Source of the DNA: Megaustenia siamemsis
Lineage: Eukaryota; Mollusca; Gastropoda; Stylommatophora; Ariophantidae
Assembly (NCBI GenBank): GCA_032433765.1
Contig: JAVIAB010000051.1
Location: 154,414,554-154,478,553, forward strand
Direction: 5' to 3'
Length of the DNA stretch: 64,000 nucleotides
Part shown: one piece after another, positions 45,373-57,893 of the stretch
Position numbering within the stretch: position 1 is the stretch's first letter
Layout: every line of letters begins with the position of its first letter
The notes under the pieces: model-generated
What the model was told of the DNA's origin: nothing
The model's database searches: none
The model's input: the letters and a program-made list of their open reading frames with translations, nothing else
Position numbers and translations under genes: made by a program

Positions 45373-46497
45373 TAACGTTGTGACAGGGAACTTGTTAAGT
45401 TTCTGTGATGAGCTGCTGGACGTTGTGACAGGGAACTTGTTCAGTTTCTGAGATGAGCTGATGGACGTTGTGACAGGGAACTTGTTCAGTCTCTGTGATG
45501 AGCTGCTGGACGTTATGACAGGGAACTTGTTCAGTTTCGGTGATGAGCTACTGTTCGTTGTGACAGGGAACTTGTTCAGTTTCGGATATGAGCTGCTGGA
45601 CGTTGTGACAGGGAACTTGTTCAGTCTCTGTGATGAGCTGCTGGACGTTATGACAGGGAACTTGTTCAGTGTCGGTGATGAGCTACTGGACGTTGTGACA
45701 AGGAACTTGCTCAGTTTCGGTGATGAGCTGCTGGACGTTGTGACAAGGAACTTGCTCAGTTTCGGTGATGAGCTACTGGACGTTGTGACAAGGAACTTGT
45801 TCAGTTTCGGTGATGAGCTACTGGACGTTGTGACAAGGAACTTGTTCAGTTTCGGTGATGAGCTACTGGACGTTGTGACAAGGAACTTGTTCAGTTTCGG
45901 TAATGAGCTACTGGACGTTGTGACAAGGAACTTGTTCAGTTTCGGTGATGAGCTGCTGGACGTTGTGACAGGGAACTTGTTCAGTTTCGGTGATGACCTA
46001 CTGGACGTTGTGACAAGGAACTTGTTCAGTTTCGGTGATGACCTACTGGACGTTGTGACAAGGAACTTGTTCAGTTTCGGTGATGACCTACTGGACGTTG
46101 TGACAAGGAACTTGTTCAGTTTCGGTGATGACCTACTGGACGTTGTGACAAGGAACTTGTTCAGTTTCGGTGATGACCTACTGGACGTTATGACAGGGAA
46201 CTTGTTCAGTTTCGGTGATGACCTACTGGACGTTGTGACAAGGAACTTGTTCAGTTTCGGTGATGACCTACTGGACGTTGTGACAAGGAACTTGTTCAGT
46301 TTCGGTGATGACCTACTGGACGTTGTGACAAGGAACTTGTTCAGTTTCGGTGATGACCTACTGGACGTTGTGACAAGGAACTTGTTCAGTTTCGGTGATG
46401 AGCTACTGGACGTTGTGACAAGGAACTTGTTCAGTTTCGGTGATGACCTACTGGACGTTATGACAGGGAACTTGTTCAGTTTCGGTGATGAGCTGCC
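45373..46497. repeat. 45-bp minisatellite (GACAAGGAACTTGTTCAGTT core)
   Basis: Twenty-five units of 45 bp, each containing TCGGTGATGA and CTACTGGACGTTGT, form an array. It gives a plus-strand frame (45461-46639) with the 15-residue repeat LLDVVTRNLFSFGDD. The frame runs about 47 codons past the array before stopping. There is no signal peptide or known domain. I class it as a minisatellite and note the open frame as an unproven possibility. Confidence 0.93.
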
Positions 46498-47008
46498 GGC
46501 GTCATTCCTCGCTGACTCCGTGTCGCTTTCAGGTTTCCGGTTCGTGGCAGGGGACCCAGATTTCCTGTCTAGGAAGAAATCATCGTCATCTTCAAAGTGC
46601 AGCAGAAGTATTTCGCAGCATCAACACCCCGATCTTTGAATCCTGCAGTCAGCTCATGCGGTACAAACCTTGCAGAAATGTTACTGAACTGCAGAAACTT
46701 GTGGACAATGTGGTGTGTCGATCTACCACCCATACCCCAACAGCTGGATGCCTATTTCACTGTTATACGCTTTTTTTTCTTTTTTTTTTTTTCATCGTGT
46801 CTTCCACTGCTACACTGGCCACTGCCGATATTCTTCGGTTTGAGTGATCTTGTCTGGGAGAGTCAACAGAAGAACTAAAGAGATTTCAAAACTTACTAAC
46901 CCATTTGTATATTTGTTGCCGCGGACACGCATCGCCATATTGCTTTTTTATTCTACGCACGGCTTTTGTTTATCATCAGCATTTTAGTTCTAATCTTGGA
47001 TATTTTTG
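46498..47008. other. single-copy spacer with poly-T
   Basis: A T-rich run lies at about 46770-46792. Overlapping plus frames here continue from the repeat array and have no domain. Confidence 0.5.
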
Positions 47009-48095
47009 TAACGTCTATGGATAACAATAAAGTTTATAGATGACGATAACGTTTATGGATAACAATAAAGTTTATAGATGACGATAACGCTTATGGATAA
47101 CAATAAAGTTTATAGATGACGATAACGTTTATGGATAACAATAAAGTTTATAGATGACGATAACGTTTATGGATAACAATAACGTTTATGGTTGACGATA
47201 ACGTTTATGGATAACGATAACGTTTATGGATGACGATAACGTTTATGGATAACAATAACGTTTATGGATGACAACAACGTTTATGGATGACGATAACGTT
47301 TATGGTTGACGATAACGTTTATGGATAACAATAAAGTTTATAGATGACGATAACGTTTATGGATAACAATAACGTTTATGGTTGACGATAACGTTTATGG
47401 ATAACGATAACGTTTATGGATGACGATAACGTTTATGGATAACAATAACGTTTATGGATGACAACAACGTTTATGGATGACGATAACGTTTATGGTTGAC
47501 GATAACGTTTATGGATAACAATAACGTTTATGGATGACGATAACGTTTATGGATAACAATAACGTTTATGGATGACAACAACGTTTATGGATGACAACAA
47601 CGTTTATGGATGACAACAACAACGTTTATGGATGACGATAACGTTTATGGATGACGACAACTTTTATGGATGACGATAACGTTTATGGATGACGATAACG
47701 TTTATGGATGACGATAACGTTTATCGATGACGATAACGTTTATGGATGACGATAACGTTTATCGATGACGATAACGTTTATGGATGACGATAACGTTTAT
47801 GGATGACAACAACGTTTATGGATGACAACAACGTTTATGGATGACGATAACGTTTATGGATGACGATAACGTTCATGGATGACGATAACGTTTATGGAGG
47901 ACGATAACGTTTATGGATGACGATAACGTTTATGGATGACGATAACGTTTATGGATGACGATAACTTTTATGGATGACGATAACGTTTATGGATGACGAT
48001 AACGTTTATGGATGACGATAACGTTTATGGATGACGATAACGTTTATGGATGACGTTAACTTTTGTGGATGACATTAACGTTTATGGATGACGAT
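47009..48095. repeat. 19-bp minisatellite (GATAACGTTTATGGATGAC)
   Basis: About 57 units of 19 bp occur. The left half mixes GGATAACAATAAAG, GGTTGACGATAACG and GGATGACAACAACG variants in recurring blocks; for example, a segment near 47160-47310 recurs near 47350-47500. The right half is nearly uniform, so it expanded later. Confidence 0.96.
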
Positions 48096-49270
48096 GTCTT
48101 GAGCCTAGTACATTTCTCTCATTCACTGGGACACACAAGTTGTTAGATTGTAAGATACACTTTCTTCTAATCGCTTTGAATTATAACAGAAACAAAAGCG
48201 TGCTTATTTACCTTCTTGGAAAGACACTAATGAGCAAATGAACTAAAGTATCATGGACAAACAGCTGTGAGTTTGATCTCTTCATACTTCACAAATGGAA
48301 TAACACAACTCTGCTTCTCCTTGCTGCATGTTACAACAGAGCCGACATGCTTCCGCTGCCACCCTGCCCTACAGCCGCGAGACAAACAATCATATAATAA
48401 TATTATTGTAAAGGGAAGTCATCCGACACGCCAACGAATAATTTCTGGGAAAGTGGTATGTTTTACACCTCTCGGAAAAAATATCACAAATAATCAACAA
48501 GAACAAAAAATAATAATATTAGACAGCCCGCGGACTGTCTATTATTCTTATGGCTTTTTCTTATGTCGATAATTTGTGGATTTTCTGAGTGTTGTAAACA
48601 TACCTGTTTTCCTGAATTGATTTTCCTTATCTAGAGTCCCAGCTTGGTAGCGCCACCTGTCGGCCACTAGATCATGCTTAACAATGTTGTCAATTTCCAA
48701 ACATTTGAGCGCCATTTCTCAATGTCAGCGCCACTTTGATGACATTAACTTCCAACACCCACATATTTTAAATTTGCACAAACTCTGTAATAACTTGATT
48801 TGTACTTTCTTAAGCATTTCTTTTATGTTTGGAATATGTTTCAACATATTTCTGACACCGTCTAATTTAATTGTGCAAGCGCAGATAACCTGTCATGGAG
48901 TCTAAGAACATTACTTATATTATCTATTTTAACTGTCTGGGTTTATTGCCTTGGCTGTGATCGTTCCAGAACTAAATGTATCCAGGACGGTGCGGTGATG
49001 GAAGAGTTAATATGCACCGATGCAACTCGTGTTGCTATTTTTAATGGCGCTCTTTAAATGAGATTAGGAATGATTCGCTATCAGGACTGTGGGATGACGA
49101 TGTAATTACGATCTTACCAGATCACGTGTTAGTGAACAAAACTGTTGAGAATGAGATGGATATACGACTACAGAGGAGACTGGGGAATTGTGGCGAGGTG
49201 GAGATTAAAAGTTAGGGATTGCGGAGGAGGAGAACGAGAGAAAGTTTACATTTTGCAGGTGGAACAAAGG
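48096..49270. other. single-copy region, no gene recognised
   Basis: A 101-codon plus frame at 48267-48572 has no domain. A near-perfect 20-bp inverted repeat (AGACAGCCCG / CGGACTGTCT) is at 48521-48540. No convincing gene was found. Confidence 0.45.
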
Positions 49271-50221
49271 AGTGAGCGAGAGAACGATTAAAATTATAAT
49301 AGTAAGGCCAGAGAGATAAAGATTAAATATGGGAGTATGGCACTAGGTGGAGACCGAGAGAACGATTAAATATGGGAGTATGGCACTAGAGAGGGATGAG
49401 AGAAAGATTAAATATGACAGTATGGCACTAGAGAGGGAGAGCGAGAAATATTAAATATGGGAGTATGGCACTAGAGGAGAGCGAGAGAAATATTTAATAT
49501 GGGAGTATGGCACTAGGTGGAGACCGAGAGAACGATTAAATATGGGAGTATGGCACTAGAGAGGGATGAGAGAAAGATTAAATATGACAGTATGGCACTA
49601 GAGAGGGAGAGCGAGAAATATTAAATATGGGAGTATGGCACTAGAGGGAGAGCGAGAGAAATATTTAATATGGGAGTATGGCACTAGATGGTGAGCGAGA
49701 GAAAGATTAAATATGAGAGTATGGCACTAGAGGGAGAGCGAGAGAAAGATTAAATATGGGAGTATGGCACTAGATGGTGAGCGAGAGAAAGATTAAATAT
49801 GGGAGTATGGCACTAGAGAGGGATGAGAGAAAGATTAAATATGACAGTATGACACTAGAGAGGGATGAGAGAAAGATTAAATATGACAGTATGACACTAG
49901 AGAGGGATGAGAGAAAGATTAAATATGACAGTATGGCACTAGAGAGGGAGAGCGAGAAATATTAAATATGGGAGTATGGCACTAGAGGGAGAGCGAGAGA
50001 AATATTAAATATGGGAGTATGGCACTAGATGGTGAGCGAGAGAAAGATTAAATATGAGAGTATGGCACTAGAGGGTGAACGAGAGAAAGATTAAATATGG
50101 GAGTATGGCACTAGATGGTGAGCGAGAGAAAGATTAAATATGAGAGTATGGCACTAGAGGGTGAACGAGAGAAAGATTAAATATGGGAATATGGTACTCG
50201 AGGGAAAGCAAGAGAAAGATT
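49271..50221. repeat. minisatellite of about 42 bp (AAATATGGGAGTATGGCACT core)
   Basis: About 22 units of 40-43 bp vary by GGAGAGCG, GGATGAGA, TGGTGAGCG or TGGAGACCG. A four-unit block of about 172 bp at about 49326-49497 is repeated next to itself at about 49498-49670, forming a higher-order repeat. Confidence 0.95.
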
Positions 50222-50440
50222 ACAAATAGGAGAGTCGGCATTAGTGGCCACTTCCTGTTAAACCACCGGCACATTTAAAACAATCTGGTCGGCATTACAT
50301 CAGTTCTGCCTTTCTTCTCCACGACAAAGGTACCTATTTACCTGGGTGAACACAGAAGTCAGTGATCGGCATCGAATGCAAACCCGTGTCCTGGGACAAG
50401 TTTACTAACCACTCGGCCACCGAGTGGGGGGTCCACGAGT
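50222..50440 (-). mobile_element. diverged SINE1-related tRNA-derived SINE
   Basis: On the minus strand it begins with a tRNA-like head (A box TGGCCGAGTGG, B-box-like TTCGATGCC). It then has GTGTTCACCCAGGTAAAT, GGTACC, GGCAGAACTGATGTAATGCC and TAGTGGCC. These blocks occur in the same order as in SINE1, but at far lower identity. It is therefore an older relative or a different subfamily. It lies between the end of a minisatellite and a second dispersed repeat. Confidence 0.75.
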
Positions 50441-50752
50441 TGTGTTCGCCAGCTTTTACTTTTGGTGAAGTCCTTAGAGACTATGAACTGAATTTTGCGT
50501 GTAAATCCATTTTTCCCTGGCAGCCGTGTGCACAGGAGTCCCTCGCCGCGCAGGCAGATAATTCTGCTTTCAGGGGTTATTTATTTATTCCGTGGTTGAG
50601 TAATTAACGTTTCAAGTCGGGCCTCGCTGCTGAGACCAGCGGTGGTTGCCGCAGAGAGAAAATAAAATTAGCTATTGGTGCAGCCGGGATTTGAACTCAC
50701 AACCTCTATTTCTCAAAACGGGCGTGTTGCCTCCAGACCAACAAGTCCCCTA
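50441..50752 (-). mobile_element. tRNA-derived SINE2 candidate, copy 2
   Basis: On the minus strand, from 50752, a tRNA-like head opens the element. GTTGGTCTGGAGG serves as A box, and GTGAGTTCAAATCCCGGC contains the B box GAGTTCAAATCC. The body then reads TTTCTCTCTGCGGCAACCAC and TGGTCTCAGCAGCGAGGCCC, and aligns with 2735-2973. A frame at 50362-50607 on the plus strand is fortuitous. I infer the link between head and body from their adjacency in this one copy. Confidence 0.68.
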
Positions 50753-51084
50753 GAACAACATGAGAGCAGTACTCGATAACTCTGGAACGGTGACACAGTC
50801 CAAACGCCACATATAATCAAGTCATTAATATCATAACTATTGATAACGTGATAAAGAATGAATAAGGGCGAATACCGGCTGACATCAGGGATACTTGTAA
50901 CTCAATTAGCTCCGGAGTTTGACGGGCAGAAATCACGATCTATGGGTCCAACAATTAACCGGTCTTCTTCATCCTCAGCAAAGTGCACTACCTTTAATAA
51001 CCAACGGATGGTTACGACCTAAGTAGTGTTGCTTTATCAAAAGTTTTATATTGACAATAGTTTCACTGCCTTTTTATCAATGTT
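50753..51084. other. single-copy spacer
   Basis: No feature is recognised. Confidence 0.5.
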
Positions 51085-53610
51085 CTAGATACAGCCTATA
51101 GTAGATAATGTATTCCCTCTAGATACAGCCTTTAGTAGATAATGTATGGTCTCTAGATGCAGCCTATAGTAGATAATGTATTCTCTCTAGATACAACCTA
51201 TAGCATATAATGTATTCCCTCTAGATACAGTCTATAGTAGATAATGTATTCCCTCTAGATACAGCTTATAGTAGATAATGTAGTATCTCTAGGTACAGCC
51301 TATAGTAGATAATGTATTCCCTCTAGATACAACCTTTAGCATATAATGTATTCCCTCTAGATACAGTCTATAGTAGATAATGTATTCCCTCTAGATACAG
51401 CCTATAGTAGATAATGTAGTCTCTCTAGGTACAGCCTATAGAAGATAATGTATTCTCTCTAGATACAACCTATAGCATATAATGTATTCCCTCTAGATAC
51501 AGTCTATAGTAGATAATGTATTCCCTCTAGATACAGCCTATAATAGATTATGTAGTCTCTCTAGGTGCAGCCTATAATAGATTATGTATTCTCGCTAGAT
51601 ACGGACTATAGTAGATAATGTATTCTCTCTAGATACAGCCTATAGTAGATAATGTATTCTCTCTAGATACAGCCTATAGTAGATAATGTATTCTCTCTAG
51701 ATACAGCCTATAGTAGATAATGTATTCTCTGTAGATAATGTATAGTAGATAATGTATTCTCTCTAGATACATAGTAGATATTGTATTATCTCTAGATACA
51801 GAGTAGATAATGTATTCTCTCTATATACGGCTTATAGTAGATAATTATCCTCTCTAGATACGGCCTATGGTAGATAATGTATTCTCTCTAGATACGGCCT
51901 ACAGTAGATAATGTATTCTCTCTAGATACAGCCTATAGTAGATAATGTATTCTCTCTAGATACAGCCTATAGTAGATAATGTATTCTCTCTAGATACAGC
52001 CTATAGTAGATAATGTATTATCTCTAGATACAGCCTATAGTAGATAATGTATTCTCTCTAGATACAGCCTATAGTAGATAATGTATTCTCTCTAGATACA
52101 GCCTATAGTAGATAATGTATTCTCTCTAGATACAGCCTATAGTAGATAATGCATTCTCGCTAGATACGGCCTATAGTAGATAATGTATTCTCGCTAGATA
52201 CAGAGTAAATAATGTATTCTCTCTAGATACGGCCTATAGTAGATAATGTATTCTCTCTAGATACGGCCTACAGTAGATAATGTATTCTCTCTAGATACAG
52301 CCTATAGTAGATAATGTATTCTCTCTAGATACAGCCTATAGTAGATAATGTAGTCTCTCTAGATACAGCCTATAGTAGATAATGTATTATCTCTAGATAC
52401 AGCCTATAGTAGATAATGTATTCTCGCTAGATACAGCCTATAGTAGATATGTATTCTCTCTAGATACAGCCTATAGTAGATAATGTATTCTCTCTAGATA
52501 CAGCCTATAGTAGATAATGCATTCTCGCTAGATACGGCCTATAGTAGATAATGTATTCTCGCTAGATACAGAGTAAATAATGTATTCTCTCTAGATACGG
52601 CCTATAGTAGATAATGTATTCTCTCTAGATACAGCCTATAGTAGATAATGTAGTCTCGCTAGGTACAGAGTAAATAATGTATTCTCTCTAGATACAGCCT
52701 ATAGTAGATAATGTAGGCTCGCTAGATACAGCTTATAGTAGATAATTTATTCTCTCTAGATACGGCCTATAGTAGATAATGTATTCTCTCTAGATAGAGA
52801 GTAGATAATGTATTCTCTCTAGATACGGCTTATAGTAGATAATGTATTCTTTCTAGATACAGTCTGCAGCAGATAATGTATTCTCTCTAGATACGGCCTA
52901 TAGTAGATAATGTATTCTCGCTAGATACAGAGTAAATAATGTATTCTCTCTAGATACGGCCTATAGTAGATAATGTATTCTCTCTATATACGGCCTATAG
53001 TAGATACTGTTTCCTATCTAGATACATCCTATAGTAGATAATGTATTCTCGCTAGATACAGAGTAGATAATGTATTCTCTCTAGATACAGAGTAGATAAT
53101 GTATTCTCTCTAGATACGGCCTATAGTAGATAATGTATTCTCGCAAGATACAGAGTAGATAATGTATTTTCTCTAGATACGGCCTACAGTAGATAGTGTA
53201 TTCTCTCTAGATACGGCCTATAGTAGATACTGTTTCCTATCTAGATACAGCCAATAGTAGATAATGTATTCTCGCTAGATACAGAGAAAATAATGTATTC
53301 TCTCTAGATACAGAGTAGATAATGTATTCTCTCTAGATACGGCCTACAGTAGATAATGCATTCTCTCTAGATACGGCCTACAGTAGATAGTGTATTCTCT
53401 CTAGATACAGCCAATAGTAGATAATGTATTCTCTCTAGAAACGGCCTATAGTAGATAATGTTTTCTATCTAGATACAGCCTATAGTAGATAATGTATTCT
53501 CGCTAAATACAGAGTAGATCATGTATTCTCTCTAGATATCGCCTATAGTAGATAATGTATTCTATCTAGATGCCGCCTATAGTAGATAATGTATTCTCTC
53601 TACATACATC
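51085..53610. repeat. 34-bp minisatellite (GTAGATAATGTATTCTCTCT core), largest array
   Basis: About 75 units of 34 bp contain AGATACAGCCTATA. A shortened unit without the GCCTATA segment (AGATACAGAGTAGATAATG) is interspersed. A block with GCATTCTCGCTAGATACGGC at 52151 recurs 368 bp further on at 52519 with the same neighbours, which shows multi-unit duplication. The right half has more short units and more changes. No frame of note crosses it. Confidence 0.96.
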
Positions 53611-53867
53611 TCTCTTCATTTATCTTGTCTGTTTCTGATTTATCACTGTTTCATCTATCGTTTATGTTTAAGAGCCTCTATTCCCACTTGCTTTCTTACT
53701 TGTGTATGAGCACCAAAGCCAGATACAATGTTGCTAACATTTCCTTGTTGTTAACTAACACAGCCTCACCAATTACCAAACTATTGATTCGTGTTCATTC
53801 TATCAACAACATTCATTTTATTTATTTGTTTTTACGGCATTTTACCAGAGCTCTATGAATTCTCTTG
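53611..53867. other. single-copy spacer
   Basis: An 89-codon plus frame (53589-53858) begins in the array and has no known domain. Confidence 0.45.
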
Positions 53868-54500
53868 TTTCCCAAACCAAACTATCACATTCACTTGTGT
53901 CCGGTTAGTCTGGCCTCCAAACTAAACTATCACATTCACTTGTGTCCGGGTAGTCTGGTCTACAAGCCAAGCTATCACATTCACTTGTGTCCAGTTAGTC
54001 AGGTCTACAAGCCAAACTATCACATTCACGTGTGTCTGGTTAGTCTGGTCTACAAGCCAACCTATCACATTCACTTGTGTCTGGTTAGTCTGGTCTACAA
54101 GCCAAACTATCACATTCACTTGTGTCTGGTTAGTCTGGTCTACAAGCCAAACTATCACATTCACTTGTGTCCGGTTAGTCTTGTCTACAAGCCAAACTAT
54201 CACATTCACTTGTGTCTGGTTAGTCTGGTCTACAAGCCAAACTATCACATTCACTTGTGTCCGGTTAGTCTTGTCTACAAGCCAAACTATCACATTCACT
54301 TGTGACCGGTTAGTCTGGTTACAAGCGAAACTATCATATTCACTTGTGTCTGGTTAGTCTAGTCTACAAGCCAAACTATCGCATTCACTTGTGTCTGGTT
54401 AGTCTGGTTACAAGCAAACTATCGCATTCACTTGTGTCTGGTTAGTCTTGTCTACAAGCCAAACTATCACATTCACTTGTGTCCGGTTAGTCTGGCCTCT
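53868..54500. repeat. 45-bp minisatellite (CCAAACTATCACATTCACTT core)
   Basis: Fourteen units of 45 bp, each continuing with GTGTCCGGTTAGTCTGGTCT, are present. Fifteen codons per unit keep both strands open for 125-146 codons. Late units carry one-base deletions that break the frames, so I do not call a protein. Confidence 0.95.
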
Positions 54501-55465
54501 AAAAACAATCATTGAACACGTGAAACTGTAGAAAATAGTTTTGTATGACAACATGGACAAGTTCATGAGCAGAACTTTTTAGACCTTTCGCTAGCCCTGG
54601 CTGCCTGAATTATAAACTTGTATCACTTCACGTGTGCATATTTGGTTTCTCTTGGAATATAAACCTTATCTCACATCATTTGTTTAATTTTAGTTCCTGT
54701 TTGAAATATCCTGCATTCAGATTAAGCTATTTCGTCTGCACTACTTCATTCATATTCTAATATCATATCTAGTTTCACCAGTCCCCAACTCACTGAACAA
54801 TCTCATCCGTCTTAACTTCAAGGATCATTGCATTAAAATCGTCTCGGCGGAGAAATGAACCTACAGCCATTTGAGGTTCAGAGGTCTGCGCTAAGCCTCG
54901 ACTTTAGAATGACCCTAACTTGCTATAAAAAAATATACGTGCCTTCATTTTCATATTACACATCACACAATAATGATTCATTTTTTATGAGAGACGATGA
55001 TGGGGGAGGCATCGTTCTCTAAACAAGAACAGTTGATATATTTGATAAAGATTGAGCGAAGGGAATTATATAAGTCTAGTTTTGTACAAGCTGTGCTAGG
55101 CCTAACTGCCCACAACGACAATAACAGAGATATGAGCCTCAATAATACCGACGGTTCGATGAGATAGATAATGGGATCGTTCTTCAAAAGTTGCTATCAC
55201 CATGGGAGAGCATATCGATCAACCGTAAAGCCGATTATCAGGTTGAATTAATTACGTCCGGTTGGTTGGTCTTGTGGAACAAATACGGCTCCTGCACGAT
55301 TTGAGAGGAGATCAGCTCTCTGTGAGGGATAACACTATGTGTGGGAGAACGCGATCGAGAATGTGAGGGATAACGTGGCACAGGCGTGTTGTATCTGTAA
55401 ATATGGGGGGGGGGGGGGTGCCTTTTGTGTAAGAGAAGAAAATAACGTGGCCATACAAGCGGTCT
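54501..55465. other. single-copy region, no gene recognised
   Basis: A poly-G run lies at about 55406-55419. A 69-codon minus frame at 54978-55187 has no domain. Confidence 0.45.
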
Positions 55466-57366
55466 ATGATGATGATGGTGATGATCATGATGATGATGAC
55501 GGTGATGATCACGATGATGATGATGATCATGATGGTGATCATCATGATGACATTGATGATGATAATGATCTTAATGACAATGATGATGATGACAATGATG
55601 ATGATAATGATCTTAATGACAATGATGATGATGACAATGATGATGATGATGATGACAATGCTAATGGTAATGATGATGATGGTGATGATGATGATGATCA
55701 TGATGATGATGGTGATGATGATGATGATGGTGACAATCACGATGATGATGATGATGGCGGTGATGATGATGGTGATGATGACAATGATGATGATAATGAC
55801 GACGATGATGATGACGATGATCATGATGATGATGATGATGACGATGACGGTGATGATGATGGCGATGATGGTGGTGGTGATGATGATGATGACGATGATG
55901 GTGATGATGATGGCGATGATGGTGGTGATGATGATGATGACGATGGTGGTGGTGATGATGATGATGGCGATGATGATCACAATGATGATGATGATGATAA
56001 CAATGATGAAGATGATGATAATGATGACAATGATGATGATGATGGTGACGATGATGATGATGGTGGTGACGATGATGATGATGGTGACGATGGTGATGAT
56101 GATGACGGTGGTGACGACGATGATGATGATGGTGACGATGACGATGATAATGATGGTGACGATGATGATGATGGTGACGATGATGGTGATGATGATGGTG
56201 ACGATGATGATGGTGACGATGATGATGATGGTGACGATGATGATGATGGTGACGATGATGATGATGGTGACGATGATGATGATGATGATGATGATGATGG
56301 TGACTATGATGATGATGGTGACGATGATGGTGACGACGATGATGATGGTGACGACGATGATGATGATGATGATGATGATGGTGACGATGATGATGATGAT
56401 GGTGGTGATGATGATGATGATGATTGTGATGATGATGTTGGAGATGATGATGATGATGGTGATGATGATGGTGGTGGTGACGATGATGATGATAATGATG
56501 GTGACGATGATGATGATGGTGACGATGATGATGGTGACGATGATGATGATGATGATGATGGTGACGATGATGATGATGGTGATGATGATGATGATGACGA
56601 TGATGGTAACGATCATGATGATGACGATGATAATGATGGTGACGATTATGATGATGGTGACGATGATGATGATGGTGACGATGATGGTGATGATGATGAT
56701 GGTGATGATGATGACGGTGATGACGATGATGATGATGATGGTGACGATGATGATGACGATGATGGTGACGATGATGATGATGGTGACGATGATGATGATG
56801 GTGACGATGATGGTGACGGTGATGATGATGGTGACGATGATGGTGACGATGATGATGATGACGATGATGGTAACGATCATGATGGTGACGATGATAATGA
56901 TGGTGACGATGATGATGATGATGACGATGATGGTAACGATCATGATGATGACGATGATAATGATGGTGACGATGATGGTGATGATGATGGTGACATGATG
57001 GTGACGATGATGATGATGATGGTGACGATGATGATGATGGTGACTATGATGATGATGGTGACGATGATGATGATGGTGATGATGGTGACGATGATGATGA
57101 TGATGATGATGGTGACGATGATGATGATGGTGATGATGATGATGATGATGGTGATGATGATGGTGACGATGATGATGATGATGGTGATGATGGTGGTGAC
57201 GATGATGGTGGTGATGGTGATGATGGTGATGATGATGGTGATGATGATGATGATGGTGGTGACGATGATGATGATAATGATGGTGACGATGATGATGATG
57301 GTGACGATGATGATGGTGACGATGATGACGATGATGATGACGATGATGACAATGATGATGATGATG
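55466..57366. repeat. (GAT)n / (GATGGTGAC)n compound microsatellite
   Basis: About 1.9 kb is built from GATGATGAT, GATGGTGAC and GATGACGAT triplet blocks. The three plus frames read as poly-Asp, poly-Met and no product. The minus frames read as poly-His, poly-Ile and poly-Ser. Frames of up to 714 codons are therefore pure composition artefacts. The triplet phase is kept almost throughout, with breaks near 56990 and 57040. Confidence 0.97.
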
Positions 57367-57893
57367 ATTCAACATAGTCGACGTCAGTTCTTAGCTATTA
57401 GACCCAGAAAGGCGATATGTCACCATAAATGGCTTTCTTCATTTTCTTGGTTCTGTTGGAGAACTAGACCGTTTCCATCCTAGCGATATTCATCACCGGC
57501 TGGTGTTGGCTATCACGTCCGTTCAGATTTCTCTGTCCACCATCATTAATTATGTTGATGACTATTTACCATGTCACGACACGAAGCTATCTATATCGTC
57601 TCTCTGTTTCGTCGGCGACCTCTCTTTCTCTGTATTCTACTATCATGTAGCCAAATACTCCTAAATTTTGACAGTAATACTAGGTCTTCTATATCAAACA
57701 GGTCCGGCCACTGCGCCGACTACAATAACGCTCATCTTATTAGCAGTTTGTTATAAAGGTGAAGTTGGGTCTTGATCAGCTGTTGAGTCTAGAATCTAGT
57801 CGTGGCGACCACTGGTTTCCTAGTTCCTGCTTTCGTGTGCCAACGTTCAAATGATAACTTGTTTTAGAGGAACAGAAGGGCGGACTGGTCTTA
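57367..57893. other. single-copy spacer
   Basis: No gene is recognised. A 61-codon plus frame lies at 57571-57756. Confidence 0.5.

Noticed and set aside
48521..48540. 20-bp inverted repeat AGACAGCCCG / CGGACTGTCT as a transposon end
   Set aside because: It is a single local hairpin with one mismatch. I found no partner copy or flanking duplication.
50362..50607. 81-codon plus-strand frame with mixed composition
   Set aside because: It lies across two SINE-like elements in the opposite orientation and matches their non-coding bodies.
55312..57483. Frames of 687 and 714 codons rich in Asp, His, Ile or Met
   Set aside because: They are translations of the (GAT)n microsatellite in different frames. 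No non-repeat domain is attached.
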